From contig NZ_MIES01000026.1 in assembly GCF_003054965.1 (NCBI RefSeq), positions 868,001 through 932,000 of the forward strand: 64,000 bases of DNA, written 5' to 3'. Positions 28,001-37,286 of the stretch are shown here, in pieces. Below the pieces are notes generated by a model. That model did no database searches, had not been told where the DNA came from, and worked only from the letters and a program-made list of their open reading frames with translations. This stretch comes from Saccharospirillum sp. MSK14-1. Its GTDB lineage: Bacteria; Pseudomonadota; Gammaproteobacteria; Pseudomonadales; Natronospirillaceae. The position numbers and the translations under genes are program-made. Each line of letters begins with the position of its first letter. The stretch's first letter is position 1.

Positions 28001-28937
28001 ACTGGCCAATCCGCGCGGCTTCTGCGCTGGAGTGGACCGCGCCATCGATATTGTTAACCGGGCACTGGAGCTTTACGGTGCGCCGCTGTACGTGCGTCAT
28101 GAAGTGGTGCACAACAAGTTTGTGGTCGACGATTTGCGCCAGCGCGGAGCTGTCTTTGTTGATGAGTTGGATGAAGTGCCAGACAACCAACTGGTCATTT
28201 TTTCCGCCCATGGCGTGTCCCAGGCGGTGCGTACAGAAGCTGACAAACGTGGTTTGAAAGTGTTCGACGCTACCTGTCCGCTGGTGACCAAGGTGCATCT
28301 GGAAGTCTCGCGCTACAGCGCCGACGGTATGGAATGCATTTTGATCGGTCACCGTGGCCATCCGGAAGTGGAAGGCACCATGGGTCAGTACGACCACAGC
28401 CAGGGTGGCGATATTTACTTGGTGGAAGACGAAGACGACGTCGCCAACCTGCCGGTGCGCGATGAATCTCGCCTGGCCTATGTCACCCAAACCACGCTGT
28501 CGATGGACGACACTGCGCGCATTATCGATGCACTGCGCGCACGTTTCCCGATGATTCAGGGGCCGCGCAAAGACGACATCTGTTACGCCACTCAGAACCG
28601 TCAGGACGCGGTGAAAACCCTCGCCGCCGAATGTGATATTGTTTTGGTGGTCGGTTCGCCGAATTCTTCCAACTCCAACCGACTGCGCGAGTTGGCTGAA
28701 CGCATGGGCTGCGAAGCCCATCTGCTCGACGATGCCAGCCAGCTGCAAGCCGAATGGTTCGAAGGCAAACAGCGCATTGGTGTGACCGCCGGTGCGTCCG
28801 CCCCGGAAATTCTCGTCACTCAAGTGCTGGACGGATTAAAAGCCATTGGCGCTGAAGCCCCGGTCGAACTCGACGGCATTCCTGAAAACATCACCTTCTC
28901 GATACCTCGTGAACTGCGCATGAAGGATTTGGGTTAA
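27990..28937 (+). CDS. ispH: 4-hydroxy-3-methylbut-2-enyl diphosphate reductase IspH (LytB)
   Basis: A 315-aa FeS enzyme, the last step of the MEP isoprenoid pathway. Its three cluster cysteines are in [20 protein letters not shown] and [10 protein letters not shown]. The substrate residues HEVVHNK and PNSSNSNRL are present. In pseudomonads it also precedes the minor pilin genes, as here. Confidence 0.97.
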   Translation: MDIKLANPRGFCAGVDRAIDIVNRALELYGAPLYVRHEVVHNKFVVDDLRQRGAVFVDELDEVPDNQLVIFSAHGVSQAVRTEADKRGLKVFDATCPLVTKVHLEVSRYSADGMECILIGHRGHPEVEGTMGQYDHSQGGDIYLVEDEDDVANLPVRDESRLAYVTQTTLSMDDTARIIDALRARFPMIQGPRKDDICYATQNRQDAVKTLAAECDIVLVVGSPNSSNSNRLRELAERMGCEAHLLDDASQLQAEWFEGKQRIGVTAGASAPEILVTQVLDGLKAIGAEAPVELDGIPENITFSIPRELRMKDLG

Positions 28938-29052
28938 GCCCGACCGGCGGCGTAAACCTTGAAGCGGTTGGCAAAACCGATACCCAGCCGCCACTGCCTG
29001 CTGACTTTTCGATCACCGCTCGATTAGCCTGTCTGTTCCACGCCTGACACGG

Positions 29053-29592
29053 ATGAAAGGCATGCACACAGCGAAAGGACTGACGCTGATCGAACTGTTG
29101 CTGAGCCTGGCGCTGCTTGGAATATTGAGCGCTCTGGCGTTGCCCAGCTACCGTCAACTGATTCAAACCCAAAGCGCCGATCGGTTGCGTGATGATTTGT
29201 TTGCTGATCTCAGTTTCGCCCGTTCACAAGCCTTATCGCTCGGTTTGCCGGTGGCTGTGTGTACCAGTACCAACCTCTTTATTACCGATCCTTCCAGCCT
29301 GACTTGCCTTAATCCGGGTACCGATTGGTCCGCTGGCTGGATGATTTTTATCGATGTGAATAACGATAAAAATCATCAGAGCAACGAGCCTTTGCTGTCT
29401 GTCTACGAAGATTCACCCGGTGATGTCCTCATCCGTTTTAACCGCACGCAGGCAATTACGTTTGATCGCCGCGGCCGTGCCAATGCCGCGTCCTTTTATC
29501 TGTGCCGCCAAGACATTGAGTATGTCCAGCGCATTGCTGTCTCACTGCAAGGCCGGATTCGTTACGCCGCAATAGAGGACGATTGCGAATGA
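29053..29592 (+). CDS. Type IV pilus minor pseudopilin FimT/FimU-like
   Basis: A 179-aa GspH/FimT-family protein. The class III leader ends at G before LTLIELLLSLALLGILSALALPSYRQL, with the +5 Glu needed for methylation and assembly. The body has paired Cys (AVCTS and LTCLNP; LCRQD and DDCE). ATG 29062 is an alternative start. It is the first gene of a minor-pilin operon and is cleaved by PilD, which is not in the window. Confidence 0.9.
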   Translation: MKGMHTAKGLTLIELLLSLALLGILSALALPSYRQLIQTQSADRLRDDLFADLSFARSQALSLGLPVAVCTSTNLFITDPSSLTCLNPGTDWSAGWMIFIDVNNDKNHQSNEPLLSVYEDSPGDVLIRFNRTQAITFDRRGRANAASFYLCRQDIEYVQRIAVSLQGRIRYAAIEDDCE

Positions 29593-30041
29593 CGACAGCC
29601 GTTCAACAAAAGGGCACCACACTGGTTGAAGTCTTGATTGCCGTGTTGTTGCTCGCCATCGGTTTACTGGGTTTTGCCAGTGCACAAAGCCAGGCATTGC
29701 GACTGAGCAGTGATGCTTTGCAATACTCGCGCGCTTCCTGGATGGCCGATGATTGGTTTGGCCGGATGCGGGCTAATCCGGTGCAGGCACTGAATCACAA
29801 TGGCTATCTGTTTGATACCTCGAACAACACGCCATCAGCGCCGGATTGCGCCCGTCATGATTGCAGCCCGGATCGCATTGCCGACCATGACTTAAGCCTT
29901 TGGCTGCAGCAACTGGATGACATCCTGCCCGGCGCTACGGCGGCTAATCAGCGCGACGGACGGCAATTTCAGCTGACCATTCGGTTGGCAGCATCGGTCG
30001 AAGGTGTCCGTCCAGAATTCGTTTTTGTAACCCGGCTATGA
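29589..30041 (+). CDS. pilV: Type IV pilus minor pilin PilV
   Basis: A 150-aa prepilin: QQKGTTLVEVLIAVLLLAIGLLGFASAQSQAL is the leader and N-terminal helix, with the PilV-typical WMADDWFGRMRANP after it. The ATG overlaps the fimT stop. Minor pilins PilV, PilW and PilX prime pilus assembly with FimU and PilE. Confidence 0.92.
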   Translation: MTTAVQQKGTTLVEVLIAVLLLAIGLLGFASAQSQALRLSSDALQYSRASWMADDWFGRMRANPVQALNHNGYLFDTSNNTPSAPDCARHDCSPDRIADHDLSLWLQQLDDILPGATAANQRDGRQFQLTIRLAASVEGVRPEFVFVTRL

Positions 30042-31033
30042 ATGCGCTGACCGTAATGCACCCCCGGTCTAAGCAACACGGCTTCAGTCTGATCGAATTA
30101 CTGATCGCTTTGACGTTGTCTTTGGTCGTCATCGGCGGTGCGATTCAAATATTGTTGAGCGGCCAGCGCAGCTACCAGCTGTTGCTGCAGCAGGCGCGGT
30201 TACAGGAAAACGCCCGTATGGCGCTGAGTTATCTGGCGGCGGATATTCGTCAGGCCGGTTTTGTCGGTTGCGACCTTCAGTCGATCCCGATTGCCAACCT
30301 GGTTGGCAATCGCACCGAGTCCTGGTTGTACGGCTGGGACGACGTCGATGACTTTGGCAAAGGCATTGTCGATGGCACCGATGTGCTGGCGGTGCGACGG
30401 TTTCAGTTTGACCACAGTCGCAAGCTTATTAGTCAGAGCAGTAACACGGTCAGCACGCTGCTAACGACGACCTCGGGCATAGAGTTCGACAATGAACCAA
30501 TAGTCGCCTTGGTTGATAGCGACTGTTCAAATATGGCGATCTTTCAAGTGACTGACTCCACCAACAGCAGCGTTGAGGTCGAAGCCGGCGGTGCTAACTG
30601 CAGTCATATTCTGCGCGGCAATTTTGACTGTGATCAGCTCGCCAACGCCGATCCAAGCCGTCGTTATTCGCCCGATGCTCAACTTTTTGCTATTGAGCAT
30701 ATCGGCTACGCCATTCACCCGCCGAGCAGCAAAAGCCTCACAGAGGGTACGTCGCTGTGGCGTCTTAATTTTAATGGCAGCAACCAGGAAATCATTGAAG
30801 GCGTGGACGACCTGCAATTGCGTTACGGTCTGGATACCTCCAACCCAGTCGACGGTGTGATTGATCGTTACTTTAATGCCGCGCAAATCAACGCCGCCAA
30901 TCATCTCAGTTTCGATCAGTTGGTTGCCGTGGAAATTACTTTAACCATGCGCGCCGAAAGCCAGTCCATCGGCGGTGAAGATCTGACGCTCAGCCTGACG
31001 GCTCAGGTTCGTTTAGCGAACGGAGTGCTGTGA
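30038..31033 (+). CDS. pilW: Type IV pilus minor pilin PilW
   Basis: A 331-aa prepilin: KQHGFSLIELLIALTLSLVVIGGAIQILLSG is the leader plus helix, and RLQENARMALSYLAADIRQAGFVGC is the conserved PilW block. The length is typical. ATGA overlap with pilV and a 4-nt overlap with pilX show tight coupling. Confidence 0.93.
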   Translation: MNALTVMHPRSKQHGFSLIELLIALTLSLVVIGGAIQILLSGQRSYQLLLQQARLQENARMALSYLAADIRQAGFVGCDLQSIPIANLVGNRTESWLYGWDDVDDFGKGIVDGTDVLAVRRFQFDHSRKLISQSSNTVSTLLTTTSGIEFDNEPIVALVDSDCSNMAIFQVTDSTNSSVEVEAGGANCSHILRGNFDCDQLANADPSRRYSPDAQLFAIEHIGYAIHPPSSKSLTEGTSLWRLNFNGSNQEIIEGVDDLQLRYGLDTSNPVDGVIDRYFNAAQINAANHLSFDQLVAVEITLTMRAESQSIGGEDLTLSLTAQVRLANGVL

Positions 31034-31698
31034 CGGTGGCAAGCAAATCCCAACGTGGTGTGGTGTTAATACTGGTGTTGGTGTTACTGCTGGTGCTTGG
31101 GATCGCTGCCACGGCGGCCGTGCGGCTGGCACAGATCGAAACTCGAATGAGTGGCGGAATCGGTGAACGCAGCCGCGCTCGGCAATTGGCTGAAGCGGCT
31201 GTGTTACAAACTGAAAGCTGGTTGGATGAGGCAGGCTTTAGTCTCAGTGCCGAAGGCCAATTGTGCCAGCCCAGCGGCGAGTGTTTTTCCAGTTTGTGCG
31301 ATAAAGGCTTGTGCTTCAGCGGCCGTCTAGAGTTGGACAGCGAGGATTTACATCGTTGTAGCCTTAACCCGTTATCGCGCGAAGCGGAGCTGTTTCAGCA
31401 GCGTTCACTTTGGACGGAGCCGAATAAAACTCAGGATTGGCCACTCTACGATGCCGATGGCGACCTTATTGCCAGCGCGCCGGTTTTAGTCGAGTGGCGC
31501 TGCTTTATTCCATTGAATCCGCTTGAGGCTGAGAACTCTGAAAAGCGCTATCAACTCAGTCACTGGCAACCTCTGTACCGTATCAGCGCCTATAGCCGCG
31601 GCCGCGATGGCCATTCTCGTCTTCTGCTGCAAACCCTTTATTCACCTCAACTGGGTCGGCAAAGCTGGCGTGAGGTACCGATTCTTTTTCTGCCCTAG
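31030..31698 (+). CDS. pilX: Type IV pilus minor pilin PilX
   Basis: A 222-aa protein starting at GTG 31030 within the pilW stop. PilX N-terminus: QRGVVLILVLVLLLVLGIAA, then ETRMSGG and RSRARQLAEAAV, the classic block. Six or so Cys in the head suggest disulfides. In P. aeruginosa the next gene would be pilY1; here a pilE-like gene follows directly. Confidence 0.92.
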   Translation: MTVASKSQRGVVLILVLVLLLVLGIAATAAVRLAQIETRMSGGIGERSRARQLAEAAVLQTESWLDEAGFSLSAEGQLCQPSGECFSSLCDKGLCFSGRLELDSEDLHRCSLNPLSREAELFQQRSLWTEPNKTQDWPLYDADGDLIASAPVLVEWRCFIPLNPLEAENSEKRYQLSHWQPLYRISAYSRGRDGHSRLLLQTLYSPQLGRQSWREVPILFLP

Positions 31699-31724
31699 CG
31701 GCGTTGATCAACAGGAGCGACAGG

Positions 31725-32216
31725 ATGTTGCACTCTTCAATTCCTCACCGAACTCAATGGGGGTTTACCTTGGTAGAGATCATGCTGGCACTGGCTATTT
31801 TGGCGTTGCTGACGGCCATCGCATTACCCAATTATCAGCAGCAAGTGCGGCAAGCCCGCCGCAGCGATGCCCATGTCTTGTTGTTTAACGCTGCCAATGT
31901 GCAACAACAATTATGGGTGCGTGAGATGCGCTACAGTGAATCGCCCGCTGAATTGAGCGGTGTGAATTCACCTCAAGGGTTTTACCAACTGACAACCGTG
32001 CTGGCTGAACAGGGTGAGCTGATGCTAACGAACCCGGTGGGCATTCAAGTGCTTTGCAGTGGCGATCCTTGTTTTACGCTGGCGGCAACACCGGCGAAGT
32101 CACAAACGCCAGACGATCTCTGTGCTGTCTTCACCCTCGACCATCTAGGCCGCAAACGTTCTTACAACCAAAGCGGTCAACAGAACGACCCCGGTCCAGA
32201 CGACCCCTGCTGGTAA
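31725..32216 (+). CDS. pilE: PilE-like minor pilin
   Basis: A 163-aa type IV pilin: TQWGFTLVEIMLALAILALLTAIALPNYQQQVRQARRSDAH is the leader and helix with Glu at +5. The C-terminal disulfide loop is bounded by Cys in DLCAVF and DPCW. I start at ATG 31725 with AGGAG upstream. It ends the operon. Confidence 0.9.
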   Translation: MLHSSIPHRTQWGFTLVEIMLALAILALLTAIALPNYQQQVRQARRSDAHVLLFNAANVQQQLWVREMRYSESPAELSGVNSPQGFYQLTTVLAEQGELMLTNPVGIQVLCSGDPCFTLAATPAKSQTPDDLCAVFTLDHLGRKRSYNQSGQQNDPGPDDPCW

Positions 32217-32300
32217 TGCCGCGCTCGTCCGGCTCGGACTTGTCCTGACCCGGTCTTTGCCGGACAATACCGCCCCGCTCGCGACAAGGGTTCGCCTGTC

Positions 32301-33923
32301 ATGACATTGCGCGTCGCTCTGGCCCAGTTCCGGTTTCCGGTGGGCGACATTCCCGGTAACACCGACAAGGTGCTCGATCTGGCGCATCAGGCGCAGGCCG
32401 ATGGTGCCGATCTTATTGTTTTCCCCGAGCTCACCCTGGCCGGTTATCCGCCGGAAGATTTACTGCTGCGCCCCAGCCTGGAATTACGCATCAGCGAGGC
32501 CATTGATCGGCTGAAAGCTGCCGAGCTTTCGATTGCGATGGTGGTGGGGTATCCCGAACGCGAGGCGGGCAAGCTGTATAACAAGGCGATGGTGGTGCAA
32601 CACGGCCGGGTTATCGCTGATTATCGAAAGCAACACCTGCCCAATTATCAGGTGTTTGATGAAAAGCGCTATTTCACCAAAGCCAGTGAAACCTGCGTGT
32701 TCGAATTCAAAGGGGCCAAGATTGCGCTGACCATTTGTGAAGACATCTGGTACGACGGCCCGGCTCGTCGCGCAGCTGAAGCCGGTGCCGAGATCAACAT
32801 CAACATCAACGGCAGTCCTTATCACATTGATCGCGAAGCCCAGCGCCATGAACAGGTGGGGCGGGTGGCGCGTTCGACCAATATGACCACGGTGTACGTT
32901 AACCACATCGGTGGTCAGGACGAATTGGTGTTTGATGGCGCTTCGTTTATTGCTGAAGCCGATGGCAGCATCAACCTGACGTTGCCCGCTTATCGTGAAT
33001 GCTTGCACAGCTGCGATTTGGAACGCACCGAGTCCGGTTGGCGGGTCACCGAACCCGCTAAGGCACCGGTGTTGTCGGTTGAAGCATCGCTCTACGAAGC
33101 GCTGAAATTGGGCCTGGCCGACTACGTGAATCGCAATGGTTTTCCGGGGGTGGTGTTGGGTCTTTCCGGCGGCATCGACTCCGCATTAAGTGCCGCCATA
33201 GCCGTGGATGCGCTCGGCCCGGACCGGGTAACCGCGGTGATGATGCCCTATCAATACACCGCTAAGATGAGCTTGGAAGACGCCGAAGCTGAAGCCAAGC
33301 TGCTGGGCATTCGCTACGAAGTGCTGCCGATAGGCGATGCTTACGAAGCGGCTTACGCCACCTTGGCGCCTATGTTTGATGGCAAGGCCGTCGACACCAC
33401 GGAGCAAAACATGCAATCGCGGTTGCGCGGTCTGTTTTTGATGGCGCTGTCGAACAAACTCGGTTCCATGGTGCTGACCACCGGCAACAAGAGTGAGATG
33501 GCCGTGGGCTATGCCACCTTGTACGGCGATATGTGCGGCGGTTTTAACGCCCTCAAAGACGTGCCCAAAACCTGGGTCTACCGGTTGGCACGTTGGCGTA
33601 ATAGCCAGGGCGAAGCGATTCCGGAGCGCGTGATTACCCGTCCGCCATCGGCCGAACTTGCGCCGGATCAGAAAGATGAAGACAGTCTGCCGGGCTATGA
33701 CATTCTCGATGCCATCATCGAACGCTACGTCGAACGTGATGAAAGCCTCGATACCATCGTCGCAGCGGGCTTCGAACGCGATGTCGCCGCTCACGTCATT
33801 CGCCTTATCGATATCAACGAATACAAACGCCGCCAGGCACCAGAAGGCGTGCGGGTTACACCGCGTGGCTTTGGCCGGGATCGACGTTACCCCATTACTC
33901 AAGGATGGAAGCCCGGCCGATGA
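32301..33923 (+). CDS. nadE: Glutamine-dependent NAD+ synthetase NadE
   Basis: A 540-aa two-domain enzyme. The N-terminal nitrilase-type glutaminase has its Glu (FPELTLAGYP), Lys (RKQHLPNYQVFDE) and Cys (LTICEDIWYDG). The C-terminal synthetase has the PP-loop GLSGGIDSALSAAIAVDALG and TGNKSEMAVGY. It makes NAD+ from the deamido form with glutamine as nitrogen source. It is coupled to the HAD gene by an ATGA overlap. Confidence 0.97.
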   Translation: MTLRVALAQFRFPVGDIPGNTDKVLDLAHQAQADGADLIVFPELTLAGYPPEDLLLRPSLELRISEAIDRLKAAELSIAMVVGYPEREAGKLYNKAMVVQHGRVIADYRKQHLPNYQVFDEKRYFTKASETCVFEFKGAKIALTICEDIWYDGPARRAAEAGAEINININGSPYHIDREAQRHEQVGRVARSTNMTTVYVNHIGGQDELVFDGASFIAEADGSINLTLPAYRECLHSCDLERTESGWRVTEPAKAPVLSVEASLYEALKLGLADYVNRNGFPGVVLGLSGGIDSALSAAIAVDALGPDRVTAVMMPYQYTAKMSLEDAEAEAKLLGIRYEVLPIGDAYEAAYATLAPMFDGKAVDTTEQNMQSRLRGLFLMALSNKLGSMVLTTGNKSEMAVGYATLYGDMCGGFNALKDVPKTWVYRLARWRNSQGEAIPERVITRPPSAELAPDQKDEDSLPGYDILDAIIERYVERDESLDTIVAAGFERDVAAHVIRLIDINEYKRRQAPEGVRVTPRGFGRDRRYPITQGWKPGR

Positions 33924-34576
33924 ATATTTTATGGGACTTGGATGGCACGCTGGTCGATTCCATGCCGGTCATCGCGCAAGCGATGAATCAAACCCGCGCC
34001 GCGTTCGATCTGGCACCCTTGTCGTTTGATGAATTGAGGCCCTTTATCGGACCGTCAATTCATCCCACTTTTGCACACTTTTTGAATACGAACGACGACG
34101 CGCTGGTTGACGCTGCGGTACGTCATTATCGCGCGCTCTGCGACGACACCTTGGCTGACATACCCGTCTTTGAAGGGGTTGAGTCAGTGCTCGGCGCGCT
34201 GGCAGAAGCCGGCTGTCAGCAGTTCGTAGCGACGGCGAAATATCGGCCTGTCGCTCGTGAATTATTGACATTGACGGGGTTGGATCGCTGGTTCATTGAG
34301 GTGTACGGCTCAGAAGACGGCGGGGTCTTCGGTCATAAGCCCGAACTGTTGGCGCATTTGCTGTCCGAAGAAGGGTTAAGCCCGGCGGAAACGCTGATGA
34401 TTGGTGACACTCACTACGATATGGAAGCCGCCCGCGCCAACGACCTGACGGCCATCGGCGTTGCTTGGGGGTATGGTGAAAACAACGCCTTGCAAGAAGG
34501 GGGTGCCCACCGCCTGGTCGACACCCCGGATGAATTGCTGGCAGCTATTCGCGCCAGCTTAGTCTGCGTTTGCTGA
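33920..34576 (+). CDS. HAD-family phosphatase (phosphoglycolate phosphatase-like)
   Basis: A 218-aa haloacid-dehalogenase-fold phosphatase. Motif I is DLDGTLVDS at residues 5-13, with a cap domain next. Motif III lies near FGHKPELLAHLL and motif IV is MIGDTHYDMEAARAND. The start ATG 33920 overlaps the nadE stop. It resembles Gph/PpaX; the substrate is unproven. It converges on bamD with 4 nt between. Confidence 0.9.
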   Translation: MNILWDLDGTLVDSMPVIAQAMNQTRAAFDLAPLSFDELRPFIGPSIHPTFAHFLNTNDDALVDAAVRHYRALCDDTLADIPVFEGVESVLGALAEAGCQQFVATAKYRPVARELLTLTGLDRWFIEVYGSEDGGVFGHKPELLAHLLSEEGLSPAETLMIGDTHYDMEAARANDLTAIGVAWGYGENNALQEGGAHRLVDTPDELLAAIRASLVCVC

Positions 34577-34580
34577 CGGT

Positions 34581-35405
34581 TTAGCTGAACCAACCGAGCG
34601 TCAGCAGTTTGACCCACCAACGCTCCTGCTCGATATAGGGCGAGCGGTATTCGCCACTGCGCAGGGTGGGGTGCTCAGGGTAGTGTTCGCGCAATTGCGC
34701 CAGAGCGATGGCGCGATCATCCGGGCGCTCCAGCGCATCATAAGATTCAATCAACACCACCAGAGCATCGCTCTGTGCACTGACACCCGGATAGTGTGTT
34801 TGAACAACCTTGGCGCGCTCTGCTGCAGCAATCCAGGCGTCGCGGCGCATGTAGTAGTCGGCGACCACTAACTCATGCCGCGCCAGCGCATCCTTCAGCA
34901 GAATCATCGTATCGATGGCGTCACTGCGATAATCCGAATTCGGGAACTGGTCGGTGTAGTCTTTCAGTGCCACGAAGGCCCGCTCGCCATCCTGTTGTGA
35001 ACGCTGTGCCAAATCCCCGCGGCCCGTAATGCCGGCATTCTGTTCGTAGAGCCGGTAGTAGCTCATGCCCTTGAGGTACCAGGCGTAATCAACGCTGGGA
35101 TGGTCTGGGTTCAAGCGCGTGAAACGGTCGGCGTCCAGCACGGCTTGGGCAAAGTCGCGGCTGCTGTAGCGGGCAAACATCAGGTCGAGCTGAGTTTGCT
35201 GGGCGTAGCGACCAAAAGGAAATCGGTTTTGCAATTGTTCCAGCGTATCGATGGCCAGGTCGAAATTGCGGCTGTCGATGTAGTCCGACGCCTGTTCGTA
35301 AAGCGCTTGTTCCGATTCGGCATCATTGGAACCGAACAGCGCACAGCCGCTGAGGCCGGTCACTAAAATGAACAGAGTAACGAGTTTGGTGAACAACGAA
35401 GGCAT
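34581..35405 (-). CDS. bamD: Outer-membrane assembly lipoprotein BamD
   Basis: A 274-aa essential Bam-complex lipoprotein. I start at 35405 (MPSLFTKLVTLF), giving a lipoprotein signal with the lipobox LSGC. Five TPR-like helical repeats follow, including LYEQASDYIDSRNFDLAI, RFPFGRYAQQTQLDLMFARY and DHPSVDYAWYLKG. It is divergent from rluD, as in other gammaproteobacteria. BamE is encoded at 9631-9936. Confidence 0.96.
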   Translation of the reverse strand: MPSLFTKLVTLFILVTGLSGCALFGSNDAESEQALYEQASDYIDSRNFDLAIDTLEQLQNRFPFGRYAQQTQLDLMFARYSSRDFAQAVLDADRFTRLNPDHPSVDYAWYLKGMSYYRLYEQNAGITGRGDLAQRSQQDGERAFVALKDYTDQFPNSDYRSDAIDTMILLKDALARHELVVADYYMRRDAWIAAAERAKVVQTHYPGVSAQSDALVVLIESYDALERPDDRAIALAQLREHYPEHPTLRSGEYRSPYIEQERWWVKLLTLGWFS

Positions 35406-35470
35406 GGGTTGAATCCGGCCGGTGACGTACAATGGGCGGGTATTGTAACCACAGTCACCTAAGGGCACCA

Positions 35471-36442
35471 ATGATCGCATCCGCCGAGCGCCTGATCGAA
35501 ACGGTAGAAGTTCCACTGGAGCTGGGCCGTAAACGCTTTGACCAGATTGCCGCCACCCTGTTCAGTGAGCATTCTCGCTCGCGCATCCAACAATGGATCA
35601 AAGACGGCGAGTTGCTGGTCGATGGTCAGGTGCGCAAACCCAAAGACAAGCTCATCGGTGGTGAAACACTGCAGCTGGATGCCGCTTTGGAGGCCGATGA
35701 ACGCTGGGAAGCCGAGCCGGTCGAGCTGGATGTGGTATACGCCGATGACGATATCATCGTAATCGATAAGCCGGCGGGTCTGGTGGTGCACCCCGGCGCC
35801 GGCACTCCCGGCGGTACGGTATTAAATGGTTTGCTGTATCACTACCCCGAACTGGCGCAGGTGCCACGAGCCGGCATCGTGCATCGACTCGACAAAGACA
35901 CCACCGGTTTGATGGTTGTGGCGCGCAGTCTGACCGCTCACACCTCCTTGGTAAATCAATTGCAAACCCGAACCATGGGCCGCGAATATGAGGCGGTGGC
36001 CAGTGGTGTGATGACGGGCGGCGGCACGGTTGATGAACCCATCGGCCGTCACCCGACCCAGCGCGTGAAGATGGCGGTCACGCCGGTCGGTAAGGAAGCG
36101 ATCACTCACTATCGGGTGCTGGAGCGATTCCGCAATCACACTCTGGTGCGCTGCAAGCTCGAAAGCGGCCGCACTCACCAGATTCGAGTGCATCTCTCGC
36201 ACATCGGCTATCCATTGGTGGGCGATCCGCTCTACGCCGGTCGCCATCGTTTGCCCAAGGGGGTTCATCCGCAGGTGGCTGAAGCTTTGCGCAACTTTGG
36301 TCGGCAGGCATTGCACGCGGCACGGCTGGAGTTGCAGCATCCGAAAAGCGGTGAGGTAATGGCTTGGGAATCGGAGTTGCCGGACGACCTGATTGATCTT
36401 CTGGCGCTGCTGGAAGCCGAAGTGGAAGGCGATCTGCCATGA
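35471..36442 (+). CDS. rluD: 23S rRNA pseudouridine synthase RluD
   Basis: A 323-aa enzyme modifying U1911, U1915 and U1917 of 23S rRNA in E. coli. The N-terminal S4 domain (RIQQWIKDGELLVDGQ) is followed by the catalytic domain with HRLDKDTTGLMV (catalytic Asp) and ESGRTHQIRVHLSHIGYPLVGDPLY. Start ATG 35471; upstream frame is non-conserved. It overlaps pgeF by 4 nt. Confidence 0.96.
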   Translation: MIASAERLIETVEVPLELGRKRFDQIAATLFSEHSRSRIQQWIKDGELLVDGQVRKPKDKLIGGETLQLDAALEADERWEAEPVELDVVYADDDIIVIDKPAGLVVHPGAGTPGGTVLNGLLYHYPELAQVPRAGIVHRLDKDTTGLMVVARSLTAHTSLVNQLQTRTMGREYEAVASGVMTGGGTVDEPIGRHPTQRVKMAVTPVGKEAITHYRVLERFRNHTLVRCKLESGRTHQIRVHLSHIGYPLVGDPLYAGRHRLPKGVHPQVAEALRNFGRQALHAARLELQHPKSGEVMAWESELPDDLIDLLALLEAEVEGDLP

Positions 36443-37167
36443 ACGTTGTTTTCCCAGACTGGCCACTGCCTGATGGCGTTCGCCTGGCCTGGACACAGCG
36501 CACGGGTGGTGTCAGTTCGGCGCCGTTCGACCGTTTCAATGTGGCGCATCATGTTGGCGACGATGCCGCGGCGGTGGACGCCAATCGTCAGCAATTACTC
36601 ACTTCACTGCCTGGTTGCACTGAGATTCGCTGGCTCAGTCAGGTGCATGGAACCGACATCAAAGATGTCCGCCTCAGTGACAACGGCGAGGCTGCTGATG
36701 CGGCACTTGCTGTTGAACCCGGGCTCGCCGCCTGTGTGATGACCGCCGACTGTTTGCCGGTGTTTTTCTGGCAGCAGGACGGCCGTCAGGTCGCCGTCGC
36801 TCATGCTGGCTGGCGTGGTCTCGCCGGCGGTGTGCTGGCCAATACGCTGGCACAGTTCGATGATCCGGCAACTGTGTATTGCGGACTCGGTCCGGCCATC
36901 GGCCCGGGTGCCTTTGAAGTTGGGGCGGACGTTGTCGAGGCGTTTGCTGGCTGGCCGCAAGCAGAAGCTGCCTTTCATGCCAACGATAAAGCCGGTAAAT
37001 GGCTCGCCGATTTACCGGCCCTGGCCGCCGCCTGGTTGCAGCAGGCCGGAGTCGCCAAGGTCTATTTCAGTGGTGACTGCACCTTCGTACAGGCCGAGCA
37101 CTATTTCTCTTACCGACGCGATGGTCAGACTGGCCGTATGGCGAATCTGATCTGGATTGAGGGCTGA
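36439..37167 (+). CDS. pgeF: Peptidoglycan editing factor PgeF (YfiH, multicopper-type)
   Basis: A 242-aa DUF152 protein: QVHGTDI, MTADCLPVFF and AVAHAGWRGLAGGVL carry the His/Cys metal ligands. The homologous E. coli protein prevents wrong residues in peptidoglycan precursors; homologues were also called laccase or purine nucleoside phosphorylase. It sits in the rluD-pgeF-clpB order. Confidence 0.93.
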   Translation: MNVVFPDWPLPDGVRLAWTQRTGGVSSAPFDRFNVAHHVGDDAAAVDANRQQLLTSLPGCTEIRWLSQVHGTDIKDVRLSDNGEAADAALAVEPGLAACVMTADCLPVFFWQQDGRQVAVAHAGWRGLAGGVLANTLAQFDDPATVYCGLGPAIGPGAFEVGADVVEAFAGWPQAEAAFHANDKAGKWLADLPALAAAWLQQAGVAKVYFSGDCTFVQAEHYFSYRRDGQTGRMANLIWIEG

Positions 37168-37190
37168 TTCCCAGCGGCTCCCCCCTTGCA

Positions 37191-37206
37191 CTTGACCCGG
37201 GTCAAG
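37191..37206. promoter_or_regulatory. Perfect 16-bp palindrome upstream of clpB
   Basis: CTTGACCCGGGTCAAG is a gapless palindrome 24 nt after the pgeF stop. It may be a regulator site or a small transcript-end hairpin. It lies upstream of the heat-shock promoter. Confidence 0.5.
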
Positions 37207-37223
37207 CGTCGTCATTTCAAGTG

Positions 37224-37251
37224 CTTGTTATTGCCAAGTGCGCCCCTATCT
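37224..37251 (+). promoter_or_regulatory. Sigma-32 promoter of clpB
   Basis: CTTGTTA (37224-37230), a 12-nt spacer and CCCCTATCT (37243-37251) fit the heat-shock pattern, 36 nt before the clpB start. Confidence 0.65.
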
Positions 37252-37286
37252 GCTTGGTTAATGAAAAACCTCAATGAGGACGTCTT

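Noticed and set aside
28938-29052. Short antisense frame after ispH reading like [18 protein letters not shown] before a stop
   Set aside because: Only about 26 codons after an in-frame stop; could be a gene remnant but chance cannot be excluded and no start or partner sequence is visible.
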